Shown: one piece after another, positions 1 through 8,742 of the stretch | Position numbering within the stretch: position 1 is the stretch's first letter | How the letters are laid out: each line of letters begins with the position of its first letter | Assembly (NCBI GenBank): GCA_036651815.1 | Contig: JAVVXB010000007.1 | Location: 31,844 to 95,843, forward strand | Source: JAVVXB01 sp036651815 | GTDB lineage: Bacteria > Bacillota > Clostridia > Christensenellales > CAG-138 | Direction of reading: 5' to 3' | DNA length: 64,000 nucleotides | Made by a program: the position numbers and the translations under genes | The notes under the pieces: model-generated | The model's input: the letters and a program-made list of their open reading frames with translations, nothing else | Told to the model about the DNA's origin: nothing | Database searches by the model: none

Positions 1-1
1 C

Positions 2-724
2 AAGATCCTTTCCGACGTGGTTGTGCCCAACACTGTAACCAAGGCGCTGCACGTGGAAAAAGTGTTTGAAAACGACATCCGTCACTTTACCATCCGGGAG
101 GAAGCCGGTTATTCCCCGCTTGTGCACCAGATCCGAACGATCCGCTCGTTCAATCGCCCCGTGCTGCTGGTGGATGATCTACTGCACAATGGCTACCGTA
201 TGGAGAAGCTGAGTCCGCTGTTCACCAGCGAACAGGTGGAGATTCGGCGGATACTGGTGGGGATTCTTTCCGGCCGCGGCAAGGATCTTATGCAACAGCA
301 GGGACGCAGCGTAGATGCCGTCTATATGATTCCAAACCTGCGCTACTGGTTTACGGAGAGTCTGCTGTATCCGTTTATCGGCGGGGACAGCGTCATGCGG
401 CGCGGCGGAAACGCAGAGAGCAGCCTACCCTCCGTCAATTTGATTCTACCGTATCGCTCACCAGAGTTTCTGCATGAAGTTTCGGATGAGAAGAAGGCGC
501 ACCTGTCCATGCTGGCGCTGACCAACGCCTGCAAGATATTGCATACATTGGAGCAGCGGTATCAGGTATTGTTTCGGCGGAGCCTGACACTGGCACGGCT
601 GGGGGAGGCGCTGCAAAAGCCGCGCATGCCCGACAAGGGGCTGTGTGTGCACTATGACCGCAGCATGCCCGCATCTGTTGTTTTGCGCGATGATATCGAC
701 TGGATGATGAGAATGGGGATTTGA
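2..724 (+). CDS. Phosphoribosyltransferase-like protein, 5' end outside the window
   Basis: The frame is open to the left edge, so the gene starts upstream; a GTG at 17 is only the first possible internal start. The visible part is about 240 residues. The stretch RPVLLVDDLLHNGYRM resembles the PRPP-binding loop of type I phosphoribosyltransferases (hydrophobic run, two acidic residues, then a glycine). No substrate-specifying motif is recognisable. It ends one base before the next ATG, so it is almost certainly co-transcribed with the dehydrogenase-like and flavoprotein-like genes that follow. A nucleotide or cofactor salvage role would fit the fold, but this is only inference. The family is not one I can name. 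Confidence 0.6.
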   Translation, partial: KILSDVVVPNTVTKALHVEKVFENDIRHFTIREEAGYSPLVHQIRTIRSFNRPVLLVDDLLHNGYRMEKLSPLFTSEQVEIRRILVGILSGRGKDLMQQQGRSVDAVYMIPNLRYWFTESLLYPFIGGDSVMRRGGNAESSLPSVNLILPYRSPEFLHEVSDEKKAHLSMLALTNACKILHTLEQRYQVLFRRSLTLARLGEALQKPRMPDKGLCVHYDRSMPASVVLRDDIDWMMRMGI

Positions 725-725
725 T

Positions 726-1652
726 ATGGAGTCACTGCATAGAATTGAACCAGTTTTGCCAAACGGAAAAATCGGACGTACGCTGCATCTGGTGGGACTC
801 GGAGATGTGGGTGGCACGTTGCTGACCGGACTCATGCTGACGTGTCCAATGCTTGAAACCATTGGAATCTACGATTTTGACGCACGCCGCTGCGCACGCT
901 ACGAGCAGGAGATGAACCAGATTTTGCCTATGGACGGCAGGAAACCTCATGTGACTGTGCTGCAATTGGAAGAACTGTTTGATGGCTGTGATCTGTTTGT
1001 GTTTGCGGCATCGGCAGGGACGCCGCCGGTGGGGACGGGGGTGGCGGATGTGCGGATGATCCAGTATGAAAAGAATCTGGGCATCCTGCGACCTTATGTA
1101 GAGATGGCAGTTCGGAAGGGCTACGCGGGGTTGTTTTTGCAGATGTCCGATCCGGTGGATCAGCTCTGCATGCAAGTAATGAACGTGGGGCTGAAGCCGG
1201 AGCAAATTGTCGGTTGTGGATTGGGGGTGATGCTTGCCCGCGCAGATTACTGCGCACGAAAGCGTGGCAATACAAACTTTCTGGTGAATGGGCGCGTATT
1301 TGGTCCCCATGGAAACGGTCTTATTGTGGCAAATGACCCCAAGGATGGATATGACGACGAATATTCCCGCGCACTTACACAGGCAGTGCTACAGGCAAAC
1401 CTGGCCGTGCGGGAAACTGGCTATAAGCCGTACATCGCGCCTGGACTGTCCTCCGGCTGCCTCAGCATTCGCAGCCTGCTGTCCGGCACCTGGTTCCATG
1501 GCTCGTTCTTCGATTCGGGCGGGATTTTCTGGGGATGTCGGGCAAGGCTCACAGAATGCGGCGTGGAACGAGAGACAATACGGCTGCATCCACTGCTGCA
1601 TGCACGCATCGAAGAAACCAGAAAGGGGCTGTTACAATGCCGGAACGATTGA
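726..1652 (+). CDS. Malate/lactate dehydrogenase-like NAD(P)-binding protein
   Basis: This 308-residue protein starts with a Rossmann motif (GLGDVGGTLLTGL, residues about 25-37) and an acidic residue after the second strand (IYDFD), which favours NAD(H). QMSDPVDQL and FGPHGNG sit where lactate and malate dehydrogenases carry the catalytic Asp and His. The substrate-binding arginine loop is not clearly recognisable and the C-terminal half is divergent, so a true 2-hydroxyacid substrate is not assured. The gene lies one base after its upstream neighbour and overlaps the next start by 16 bases, which implies translational coupling. The call of a diverged LDH/MDH superfamily member is fairly safe; the reaction is unknown. 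Confidence 0.7.
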   Translation: MESLHRIEPVLPNGKIGRTLHLVGLGDVGGTLLTGLMLTCPMLETIGIYDFDARRCARYEQEMNQILPMDGRKPHVTVLQLEELFDGCDLFVFAASAGTPPVGTGVADVRMIQYEKNLGILRPYVEMAVRKGYAGLFLQMSDPVDQLCMQVMNVGLKPEQIVGCGLGVMLARADYCARKRGNTNFLVNGRVFGPHGNGLIVANDPKDGYDDEYSRALTQAVLQANLAVRETGYKPYIAPGLSSGCLSIRSLLSGTWFHGSFFDSGGIFWGCRARLTECGVERETIRLHPLLHARIEETRKGLLQCRND

Positions 1653-2731
1653 CGATTCTTACCCTTGGGAAGCACACACGGCTCGGGGATATCCTTGCCT
1701 ATGCGCTGGATGGTGTGGATTTTAATGCGGTAACTGCGGAGGAGATGAAATCGACAGACCTCAGGGGCAGGCGCATTCTATTTGCGCTCTCGCTGGACGA
1801 GAGCGGCTTGGCGGACGATTTCATGTGCTGCATCCGCTATCTGCGCACCCATTTTCAGGCGCTGGATGGCGCTACGGGAGCGATACTGGTGGACAGTGCC
1901 ACGGAGCTGTATACAAAAGAAATTGCCCGGACGTTGGTATTTGACGCAAACTGCTCCGGCTGCCGCTTCCCGGGGCGGGGCATGGTTGAGGCGACCAAAT
2001 CGTTAAAAAATTTTGATGTTCTCTGTGGTGTTTATGGCGTGGATCGTTACACAGCCTATCAACGTGCTGTGCGTTTACTCATCGAGCGGTTGTGTTCCGA
2101 TGTGCCGGCTCAGTTTGAACGGCCCAAAGTATTATGGTTACACGCGTCCGACAAAGCACGTTCCAACGCCTTTGCACTGGGCAGTCAAGTGACGGAACGG
2201 TTAGCTGACTGCTGCGAAATTAATGAGATTTCCATGCAGGCAAGTCCGATCAATGACTGCAATGGATGCTCGTATAAAACCTGCCAGCATTATGCCGAAC
2301 AGGAGACGTGCTTTTATGGCGGGATATTGCCGGAAGCGGTTTTTCCGGCCATTATGGCATGTGACGCGCTGTTGCTTTGTTGCTCCAATTACAACGATGC
2401 GCCCGGCGCACATTTTTTGGCGCTCAACAATCGCCTCAATGCCCTGCTGCTGCGTGGGAAACCGTTCAATAAGGCGCTGTTTGCCATCGTGGTATCCGGC
2501 TATAGCGGCGGCGATTTGGTGGCGAAGCAGCTGATGGGCGGCTTCTGCTTGAATAAACCTTGCTGCCTGCCACCGCGCTTTGCGCTGCTGGAAACAGCCA
2601 ATGATCCGGGGACCGTTTTACAGGAGATGGGTGTATTTGACAGGATTGCGGCCTATGCCGACCAAATTCAGCAAGAACTGTGCATCCGAGAAACAGCGCG
2701 GGTGCCATGCGCAGAAGCAACGCCAGAATGA
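1637..2731 (+). CDS. Iron-sulfur flavoprotein / NAD(P)H-dependent FMN reductase-like
   Basis: The ATG at 1637 is chosen because it is preceded by AAAGGGG and begins a normal hydrophobic strand. The 34 in-frame residues upstream lie over the previous gene and look like a shadow. The product is 364 residues. The N-terminal half is a divergent flavodoxin-like Rossmann domain. The second half is a classic NADPH-dependent FMN reductase fold, with a cysteine cluster (C-x2-C-x4-C-x8-C in the DCNGCSYKTC segment) typical of iron-sulfur flavoproteins. It then has the flavin-site-like region CDALLLCCSNYN. The tight overlap with the dehydrogenase-like gene suggests that these proteins pass electrons or share a substrate. 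The partner acceptor is unknown. Confidence 0.7.
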   Translation: MPERLTILTLGKHTRLGDILAYALDGVDFNAVTAEEMKSTDLRGRRILFALSLDESGLADDFMCCIRYLRTHFQALDGATGAILVDSATELYTKEIARTLVFDANCSGCRFPGRGMVEATKSLKNFDVLCGVYGVDRYTAYQRAVRLLIERLCSDVPAQFERPKVLWLHASDKARSNAFALGSQVTERLADCCEINEISMQASPINDCNGCSYKTCQHYAEQETCFYGGILPEAVFPAIMACDALLLCCSNYNDAPGAHFLALNNRLNALLLRGKPFNKALFAIVVSGYSGGDLVAKQLMGGFCLNKPCCLPPRFALLETANDPGTVLQEMGVFDRIAAYADQIQQELCIRETARVPCAEATPE

Positions 2732-3167
2732 TCGTTCCTACCCTTATCATGGCGCATTCAGATAATCGATTTTATGACGAGAAAATTTGCTTGATTTCAA
2801 TATCAATTTTGGGTGTGTTCCTGAATATTCCGAAAAACGTTCTCGATATTGTTTATCATTTCGGGGTATATATTCTGCACGCATGATTCAGATTGACCGC
2901 CAGTAAACCTGCGAATGCTCATTCTGAATGGATAAAAAATCAACTGAAACCGCAGAACTTCCGATATAAAAGCATACCTTGATGCGGACAAAGAATCCAG
3001 CGAAACTGCAAAAGCTCTTTATAGAAACAAACCATCATAAAGAAGAAAATGCCATTGCAAACTTCGCGTTTGACAATGCCTGTTTTTTCGTTGGGTGGGG
3101 GGGCAGGCTTCAATATTTTGCGCTTGCGTAACAGACATTTTTTACAGAAAACAATGGCTTGAATACA
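2732..3167. other. Intergenic region with terminator and possible gene remnant
   Basis: No convincing complete gene is present in these 436 bases. A short in-frame tail at 2966-3040 reads IKAYLDADKESSETAKAL and ends in TAA, which looks like the C-terminus of a lost protein, but upstream stops prevent a full gene. A terminator candidate lies at 3051-3088. The region is more AT-rich than its neighbours. Confidence 0.35.
3051..3088 (+). terminator. Candidate rho-independent terminator
   Basis: GGCATTG-type arms flank a TTCGC loop: GCCATTGCAAAC pairs with GTTTGACAATGCC with one bulge. A run of six T follows (TGTTTTTTCG). It is placed to end the 2-731 to 2731 three-gene transcript, although some 300 bases downstream of the last stop. 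Confidence 0.5.
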
Positions 3168-3749
3168 TTAAGCAAGGCCCAGCTTTCCATTTAGTTTTTG
3201 ATAGATAACCTGCATGCAGGGTTCCGTACTGCGAGAAACTGCCTCCGATGGCGTCATCCATAACACGCCGCTGTTTTCGTCAGGCTTCACTTTGGTTGCT
3301 TCTGCATCGTCCGCCTGTAACAAATAGGTGAGATTCAGGTGCAGATGGGCAGAGACAAACGCGCCCCGCTTGATGTGGCTGTCCACCGGCAAAATTTCCA
3401 GAGACAGCGGTTCAGATCGCAGCGGCGTTATCCGGGTAACGCCGGTTTCCTCCTGCGCTTCCCGCATGGCAACCGCCAAAAGATCAGCTTCTCCATCGGC
3501 GTGGCCACCCACCCACGACCATGACTGATAAATGTTATGGTAGATCATCAGCACCCGCGTGTGCGTTGCGTTGATGATCCAGGCGGAGCCCGTAAAATGG
3601 CAGAGGGCATTCTCCCGGGTTAGTAGATTGTCGAATTGACGAAGGTAGGTTAGCAGCAACCGACGATCGAATTCTTCCTGCGGGCAGGATGGGATAAACG
3701 CATTAATTTGTGCTTGCAGCGGAGCGGCCGTGGGTACGAAGGGGATCAT
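3168..3749 (-). CDS. Nudix hydrolase
   Basis: This 193-residue protein carries a near-canonical Nudix box: GGHADGEADLLAVAMREAQEE followed by TGV, with the metal-binding REAQEE core intact. The Gly-Glu pair before it is shifted by one position. The start at 3749 is chosen over an upstream one because GGAGG lies seven bases before it. Nudix enzymes cleave nucleoside diphosphates linked to another moiety; the substrate here cannot be read from the sequence. The N-terminal 40 residues are a short helical extension. The gene diverges from the YkvA-family gene, with about 70 bases between the starts. Confidence 0.85.
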   Translation of the reverse strand: MIPFVPTAAPLQAQINAFIPSCPQEEFDRRLLLTYLRQFDNLLTRENALCHFTGSAWIINATHTRVLMIYHNIYQSWSWVGGHADGEADLLAVAMREAQEETGVTRITPLRSEPLSLEILPVDSHIKRGAFVSAHLHLNLTYLLQADDAEATKVKPDENSGVLWMTPSEAVSRSTEPCMQVIYQKLNGKLGLA

Positions 3750-3819
3750 GCTGAAACCTCCGTATTTTGAATAAATTGATTGTAGCACAAAGAAGAGATA
3801 TTGTGTTAAAATAACGCGT

Positions 3820-4200
3820 ATGGGCTTGAAGGAACGGGCACAACAACTTAAAACGGAGATTCCGGCGGTATTTCTAGCGCTCAGACATCAACGGACGCCC
3901 TGGTATGCGAAGGCAGTGGCGTTTATAACGGTTGCATATGCGCTTTCACCGGTGGATCTTGTACCGGATTTTATTCCAATATTGGGTTATTTGGATGATG
4001 TGCTGCTGCTTCCACTGCTGGTTAAATGGGTTATTCAGCTCATTCCACCGGATGTGCTGGCCGAGTGCCGTGCGCAGGCCGCAGGACTTTGGGTGGATGG
4101 AAAACCGAAAAAATGGTATTACGCCATTCCAATTGTGCTACTCTGGCTGCTGATTGTATATTGGATTGTGCGCGCAATTTTCCGCGCGCGGAACGGATAG
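3820..4200 (+). CDS. YkvA family (DUF1232) membrane protein
   Basis: The 126-residue protein contains the DUF1232 hallmark SPVDLVPDFIPILGYLDD at about residues 46-63, followed by a hydrophobic stretch. A second membrane segment near the C-terminus (AIPIVLLWLLIVYWIV) is followed by a positively charged tail. The family is widespread and its function is not established. It sits 14 bases before the next gene's start and probably shares a transcript with it. Nothing else about its role can be seen. Confidence 0.8.
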   Translation: MGLKERAQQLKTEIPAVFLALRHQRTPWYAKAVAFITVAYALSPVDLVPDFIPILGYLDDVLLLPLLVKWVIQLIPPDVLAECRAQAAGLWVDGKPKKWYYAIPIVLLWLLIVYWIVRAIFRARNG

Positions 4201-4214
4201 AGGAACAAACGAAT

Positions 4215-5084
4215 ATGTCGGAACGAAGCAAGGGAACAATGCAGATGCTGATCTGTGCGCTGCTGTGGAGCATTGGTGGATTATTCATCAAATTGCTGCC
4301 ATGGAATCCGGTGGCGATTGCCGGCTCGCGCAGCCTGATAGCGGCAGGCGTGATTTTTATTTATATTCGTATTCGCCGTTTTCCGCTGGTGATCTCAAAG
4401 CGTACGCTGTGGATTGCCATCTGTATTGCAGGCACACATCTATCGTTTGTGGGTGCAACCAAACTGACCACGGCAGCCAATGCCATCGTGATCCAGTACA
4501 CTGGGCCGTTGTACCTGCTGATCTATAATGCGGTCTTTCGCAAGCAAAAAATTCATATTGCCGACTACCTTGTCGTTCTGTTGACGGTTCTTGGCATCGG
4601 CGTGTTTTTCTTTGATGACCTGGATGGCGGGACGGCCATCGGCAACGGTGTTGCAATGATATCCGGCGTGTTTTTTGCGGGTATGTTTATTACCACCGGG
4701 GATGTAGGGGAAACGGAGCGTATCAACGGCATTTTTCAAGGGCAGTTGTTGACCGCGCTCATTGGGATACCGGTGCTCATTGCTACCCGTGCGCCCATCA
4801 CGGGACAGACGATCCTCTGCGTTCTTGCGTTGGGCGTCTTCCAACTTGGCATATCTTATGTGCTGTATTCCCTGGCTATGCGGCAGTGCCCGCCGCTGAC
4901 GTGTTCGCTGCTTGCCGCGTTGGAACCGCTGCTCAATCCTGTCTGGGTGTTTCTGTTTGCGGGGGAACGGCCGGGATTGCTGTCCCTTGCCGGAGGCGTG
5001 ATTGTTATTTCATCCATTACGCTTTGGTGCGTGTGGAACGAAAAACGTGCGCGACGCGTGGAAATGAAAACGGCAGACGGCTAA
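4215..5084 (+). CDS. EamA/DMT-family transporter
   Basis: This is a 289-residue, strongly hydrophobic protein with about ten predicted membrane helices in two repeats, which is standard for drug/metabolite transporters. The start at 4215 follows GAGGAA and gives a typical N-terminus (MSERSKGTMQMLICALLWS); the longer open frame upstream overlaps the YkvA-like gene and is rejected. TAANAIVIQYTGPLY and the C-terminal AALEPLLNPVW are typical of EamA repeats, where the second repeat usually ends with LEP followed by a membrane helix. The substrate is unknown; many members export amino acids or metabolites. It is one of three EamA-type proteins in this window. Confidence 0.85.
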   Translation: MSERSKGTMQMLICALLWSIGGLFIKLLPWNPVAIAGSRSLIAAGVIFIYIRIRRFPLVISKRTLWIAICIAGTHLSFVGATKLTTAANAIVIQYTGPLYLLIYNAVFRKQKIHIADYLVVLLTVLGIGVFFFDDLDGGTAIGNGVAMISGVFFAGMFITTGDVGETERINGIFQGQLLTALIGIPVLIATRAPITGQTILCVLALGVFQLGISYVLYSLAMRQCPPLTCSLLAALEPLLNPVWVFLFAGERPGLLSLAGGVIVISSITLWCVWNEKRARRVEMKTADG

Positions 5085-5257
5085 TTGGAGGGCGTGTTTA
5101 TGAAAGCAAGTTATGTTTTTTCGATGCATTGAGGCTGTTGTGAGCGGCGATCAAGAATATGATTTGAGAAAAAATGTCATATTGAATGCGGTTTGATGGA
5201 TTACAATGGCGTACGCGCTTTTTTAGAAACCGGTCTGACTGCTGATACATACTGTGA

Positions 5258-5286
5258 TTGTACAAATTGGCTGCATCGATTATAAT
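5258..5286 (+). promoter_or_regulatory. Sigma-A-like promoter upstream of the DUF368 gene
   Basis: TTGTAC and TATAAT are separated by 17 bases and lie about 55 bases before the start at 5343. Confidence 0.6.
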
Positions 5287-5342
5287 GGGTCAGAATCAAC
5301 CGTTTTTTCGAAAACGGGGGGCATTGAATAACGGAGGAAAGT

Positions 5343-6296
5343 ATGTCGGAAACGAAAACAGAACAAAACGCCGCTGCAGATGCGGCACATGGGACTGAAT
5401 CCGGGCAAAGCGACGTTGTGCTGGCACCCATGGCGAAAGATTATGCGCCAAGAACCATCGGAAGATGGATTGTATTGCTTTTACAAGGGATGACGATAGG
5501 CGTGGGTGCCATTTTGCCCGGTATCAGCGGCGGAGTACTCTGCGTTGTTTTTGGCATCTATCCGCCTATGATGGAGTTGCTGGCGCATCCAATCAAGAGT
5601 CTACCTAAGTATTTCAAGTTATTTATACCGATCTTTCTTGGTTGGATGGTGGGCTTTGTTGCACTTGCGGGTGTGATTGGTAAAATGTTTGCGAATGATG
5701 GCACGCAGACCATTGCGACCTGCCTGTTTATCGGGCTGATCATTGGCATGTTTCCCTCCCTGTTTCGCGAAGGCGCAAGGGACGGCCGTACGAAGACAAC
5801 CTGGACGGCGCTGCTGGTCAGCACCGCTGCGCTGCTTACACTTTTTCTGTTGTTAAAGTCTGGAACGGCCATACATCTGACGCCTTCACTGGGGTGGTTT
5901 TTCTTCTGCGGCGTACTGTGGGGCATCAGCCTCATCGTGCCGGGCATGAGCTCGTCTTCCGTGCTGATTTTTCTGGGACTTTACGGGCCCATGTCCGTAG
6001 GGATCGCAAAGCTGGATATGGCCGTGGTCATCCCCTTTATGCTCGGCATCATGGCAACGGTGCTGCTGTTGGCACGGGCGGTCAACCGTCTATTTCGGGA
6101 TCATTATGGGGTGGCGTTTCATTGTATCATTGGGTTTGTGATCGCTTCTACCATTCCCATTATCCCGCTACATTACAAGAATGTATGGGAATTCATCATC
6201 AGTCTCATCTGTGTGGTGATTGGGTTCTTCCTCGCGTTCTATATGGATCGATGGAGCAATCAGATCGGTGCAAAAGCGCAGACGGAGCAGATGTAA
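5343..6296 (+). CDS. DUF368 membrane protein, probable undecaprenyl-phosphate flippase (PopT-type)
   Basis: The 317-residue protein has a polar N-terminal tail of about 38 residues and then about eight to nine membrane helices. The repeated motif GAILPGISGGVLCVVFGIY (about residues 59-77), echoed by ISLIVPGMSSSSVLIFLGLYG in the second half, is the DUF368 signature of two inverted repeats. Published work assigns DUF368 proteins to recycling the lipid carrier undecaprenyl phosphate across the membrane; applying that here is by family. ATG at 5343 follows GGAGG. Its own promoter at 5258-5286 suggests an independent transcript that may include the next transporter. Confidence 0.85.
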   Translation: MSETKTEQNAAADAAHGTESGQSDVVLAPMAKDYAPRTIGRWIVLLLQGMTIGVGAILPGISGGVLCVVFGIYPPMMELLAHPIKSLPKYFKLFIPIFLGWMVGFVALAGVIGKMFANDGTQTIATCLFIGLIIGMFPSLFREGARDGRTKTTWTALLVSTAALLTLFLLLKSGTAIHLTPSLGWFFFCGVLWGISLIVPGMSSSSVLIFLGLYGPMSVGIAKLDMAVVIPFMLGIMATVLLLARAVNRLFRDHYGVAFHCIIGFVIASTIPIIPLHYKNVWEFIISLICVVIGFFLAFYMDRWSNQIGAKAQTEQM

Positions 6297-6372
6297 CCCC
6301 ATGATGGAGAAACTTATACGCGTTTGTGACCGCGGGATGTAAAAACTAACGGGAAGGAACGGAGGACTGCCG

Positions 6373-7257
6373 ATGCTGGATCTGGACGCAACCGTACTGC
6401 GGGACTTGACGGTTTGGATTGCGCTGATGGTAGGCTCCGGGATGCTGATTGGACTTGCACCATCGCTGATGCGTACGGGCGCCAAGCGAAGCGATCCTTC
6501 CGTTGCCGCGGCACTTTTCGGTACGGTGCTGGCGCTGTGCGCCATAGGCATAGCGGCGCTGTCAGGCGCGTTTTCCCTGCCGCAGAACACGCAGCTGATC
6601 TGGTTGATGCTGTCGGGATTTTTTACTGGATTGGTCTGGCTGTGCCTGTTTACGGCGCTGACGGGCGGACTGACCAGCAAGGTTATTCCGCTGGTTCAGG
6701 TTTCCATCGTACCCGTACTGGTGGCTTGCCATTTTCTCATTGGCACACCAATGAGTCTGTGGCGGATCAGCGCGTTATTGGTGGTACTGCTCGGAACGGT
6801 ATTCATTGAGAGCCGGACAAAGGCGCTGCGTGGGCAGCTCTGGTTGATATATGCGGGCATTGCCGCGTTGGCGTATGCGGGACTCGACTTGATACAGCGC
6901 ACAAGCCTGGCCGGGATGAATCGGCAATTGTTTCATCTGTTTCGCACGGGGATCGCCTGCATGTGGCTGTGGGCATTCGTTCTGCTTCGGGGCAAACAGA
7001 AGTCCTTTGCCGGTATGAAGTGCAAAGCATGGGTAGCCATTCCTTGCTCGGCGGTGGCGGTGGCGGGCTGTTGGCTGTGCAATTACGGCATTTCACTGCG
7101 GGGAGATGGGGGCAGATTTGCGCCGCTCTCCATTCTTGGCTATTTTATGATGCTGCTGTTTGCACGCGTCATACAAAAGGAACGGCAGCCGGGCAGTGCC
7201 ATTTTTGGCGCACTTCTGGTTTTGTTTGGCATGTTTGTTCTGGCAATTGGTTGGTAG
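6373..7257 (+). CDS. DMT/EamA-like transporter
   Basis: This is a 294-residue integral membrane protein with about ten hydrophobic segments. It has weaker EamA signatures than the two other DMT proteins here, but the overall pattern of two five-helix halves is clear (for example VIPLVQVSIVPVLVACHFL and LSILGYFMMLLFARVI). The start at 6373 follows GGAACGGAGG. It ends 19 bases before the HAD hydrolase. The substrate is not recognisable. Confidence 0.7.
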   Translation: MLDLDATVLRDLTVWIALMVGSGMLIGLAPSLMRTGAKRSDPSVAAALFGTVLALCAIGIAALSGAFSLPQNTQLIWLMLSGFFTGLVWLCLFTALTGGLTSKVIPLVQVSIVPVLVACHFLIGTPMSLWRISALLVVLLGTVFIESRTKALRGQLWLIYAGIAALAYAGLDLIQRTSLAGMNRQLFHLFRTGIACMWLWAFVLLRGKQKSFAGMKCKAWVAIPCSAVAVAGCWLCNYGISLRGDGGRFAPLSILGYFMMLLFARVIQKERQPGSAIFGALLVLFGMFVLAIGW

Positions 7258-7276
7258 GAAAGGAAATCAAAGAAGA

Positions 7277-7927
7277 ATGATACAACTGGCAATATTTGAT
7301 CTCGACGGAACGCTCGTCAACACCATTGGCGATCTTGCGTACGCGCTCAACCACGCACTGGAAACGTGCGGGTTACCCACGTTGACGCAAACGGAGGTTG
7401 AGGCAATTGTTGGCTACAGCACGATCTATATGTTTCAACATGCCGTTGCTGAGGAACACAAGGATGATTGGCAGGCGGTGGGCGAGGCTTACAATGCCTA
7501 TTATCCCAAACACTGCTGCGATCATGCCCGTCCCTATGACGGGATTTTACATGTTCTCAACCGGCTTAAGGCAGCGGGAATCAAGCTTGCGGTGGTATCC
7601 AATAAACCGCACCGGGATACGCTGACGGTGGTCGAAACACTGTTTCCCAAGGATCTGTTTTCCATGGTGCTTGGCCGTATGGAAAAATTCGCAACCAAGC
7701 CGGATCCGGAGCCGCTCCATTTTGTGTTGGACTACTTTGGCTGCAAACCGGAGGACGCCGTCTATATTGGTGATTCCGAGGTGGATGTTCGATTTGCGAA
7801 GAATGCCAATATGCCCTGCATTTCTGTCTTGTGGGGATATCGAACCCAAGCTGTGCTTGTGGAAGCGGGCGCAACAAAAATGGTTGACGAGGTGGACGAC
7901 ATTTGCAAATTGCTGCTGGATACATGA
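7277..7927 (+). CDS. HAD-superfamily phosphatase, phosphoglycolate phosphatase-like
   Basis: This 216-residue HAD subfamily IA enzyme has motif I DLDGTLVNT at about residues 8-16 (nucleophile and acid aspartates), motif II VVSNK, the motif III lysine in ATKPDPEPL, and motif IV IGDSEVD. The cap is the helical type found between motifs I and II in Gph-like phosphatases. The start at 7277 follows AAAGGAAATC; 39 upstream in-frame residues lie in the preceding gene and are discarded. It overlaps the next HAD gene by four bases (ATGA). Likely substrates are small phosphorylated metabolites such as 2-phosphoglycolate, but specificity is not visible. Confidence 0.85.
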   Translation: MIQLAIFDLDGTLVNTIGDLAYALNHALETCGLPTLTQTEVEAIVGYSTIYMFQHAVAEEHKDDWQAVGEAYNAYYPKHCCDHARPYDGILHVLNRLKAAGIKLAVVSNKPHRDTLTVVETLFPKDLFSMVLGRMEKFATKPDPEPLHFVLDYFGCKPEDAVYIGDSEVDVRFAKNANMPCISVLWGYRTQAVLVEAGATKMVDEVDDICKLLLDT

Positions 7928-8505
7928 AGCGCAACGTTTACGATTTTGACGGAACCATCTATGATGGCGATTCCACCGCGCATTTTTACAGGTACTGCGC
8001 TGCACGGCAGCCGCGTATGCTGCTGGATCTGCCGGCGGTTGGGGTTGCCTTTCTGGGGATGTCGCTGGGGCTTGTGGAAAAGACACGAGCCAAGCAGCGG
8101 CTTTATCGGTTTTTGACTTTTCTGCCGGACGTGAATGCCTATGTGGCTGATTTTTGGGCAACGCATCGGCAACGCATCAAACCTTGGTATCTTGCGCAGA
8201 AATGCAGGGACGATTTGATCATCTCGGCCTCTCCGGATTTTTTACTTGCACCTATCTGTGCGGAACTTGGCGTTGCATTGTTGGCTTCTCGCGTTGACCC
8301 GCACACGGGCGAGACCGAGGGACTCAATTGCCACGATGTGGAAAAGGTACGCCGCATGCGGGAAAGAGATCCGGACAGTGAAGTCGCACAGTTTTATTCC
8401 GATTCTCTGTCTGATTTGCCATTGGCAGAGTTGGCGCAGGAAGCCTTCTTGGTGAAGGGAAACGAGTTTTTTGATTTCACGCGGGATAAAAGAAGGAAAA
8501 AGTAG
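7924..8505 (+). CDS. HAD-IB family phosphatase (phosphoserine phosphatase-like)
   Basis: This 193-residue protein begins almost directly with motif I, YDFDGTIYDGDST, the D-x-D-G-T-x-x-x-x-D pattern of HAD-IB enzymes. IISASPDF is motif II, and the C-terminal FYSDSLSDLPLAE carries the last acidic pair. The ATG overlaps the previous stop as ATGA, so the two phosphatases are translationally coupled. Members act on phosphoserine or similar compounds. The cluster does not reveal the true substrate. A clear terminator follows. Confidence 0.8.
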   Translation: MKRNVYDFDGTIYDGDSTAHFYRYCAARQPRMLLDLPAVGVAFLGMSLGLVEKTRAKQRLYRFLTFLPDVNAYVADFWATHRQRIKPWYLAQKCRDDLIISASPDFLLAPICAELGVALLASRVDPHTGETEGLNCHDVEKVRRMRERDPDSEVAQFYSDSLSDLPLAELAQEAFLVKGNEFFDFTRDKRRKK

Positions 8506-8528
8506 CGAAATTCAAAGCGAACATTCAA

Positions 8529-8565
8529 AAAACCGGTTCAGGCGCGTTACGCCCGGGCCGGTTTT
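8529..8565 (+). terminator. Rho-independent terminator after the HAD pair
   Basis: AAAACCGG pairs with CCGGTTTT and an inner GGCG pairs with CGCC around the loop CGTTA. It lies 23 bases after the HAD-IB stop and is followed by ATAAT. Confidence 0.75.
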
Positions 8566-8635
8566 ATAATGCAGACGAAATTGTGGGTGCCGGAATCTTG
8601 CGTCGATTCCCAAAATGGAGCCGAAAATTGGCGGA

Positions 8636-8742
8636 CGCATTGATGAAGGCCAAACGGACTAGCGATCATCCTAACGCTAGCATCGTCATTTTCCCAAACA
8701 CTGAACCGCACTGGTGAAGGGCAAGCGGACTAGCGATCATCC
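8636..8742. repeat. Imperfect 36-base direct repeat with 71-base period
   Basis: Copies at 8636-8671 and 8707-8742 share the core GGACTAGCGATCATCC and most of the preceding TGATGAAGG/TGGTGAAGG stretch. The second copy covers the last two codons and stop of livF, so the first copy is a displaced duplicate of the livF 3' end and downstream flank. Confidence 0.6.
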
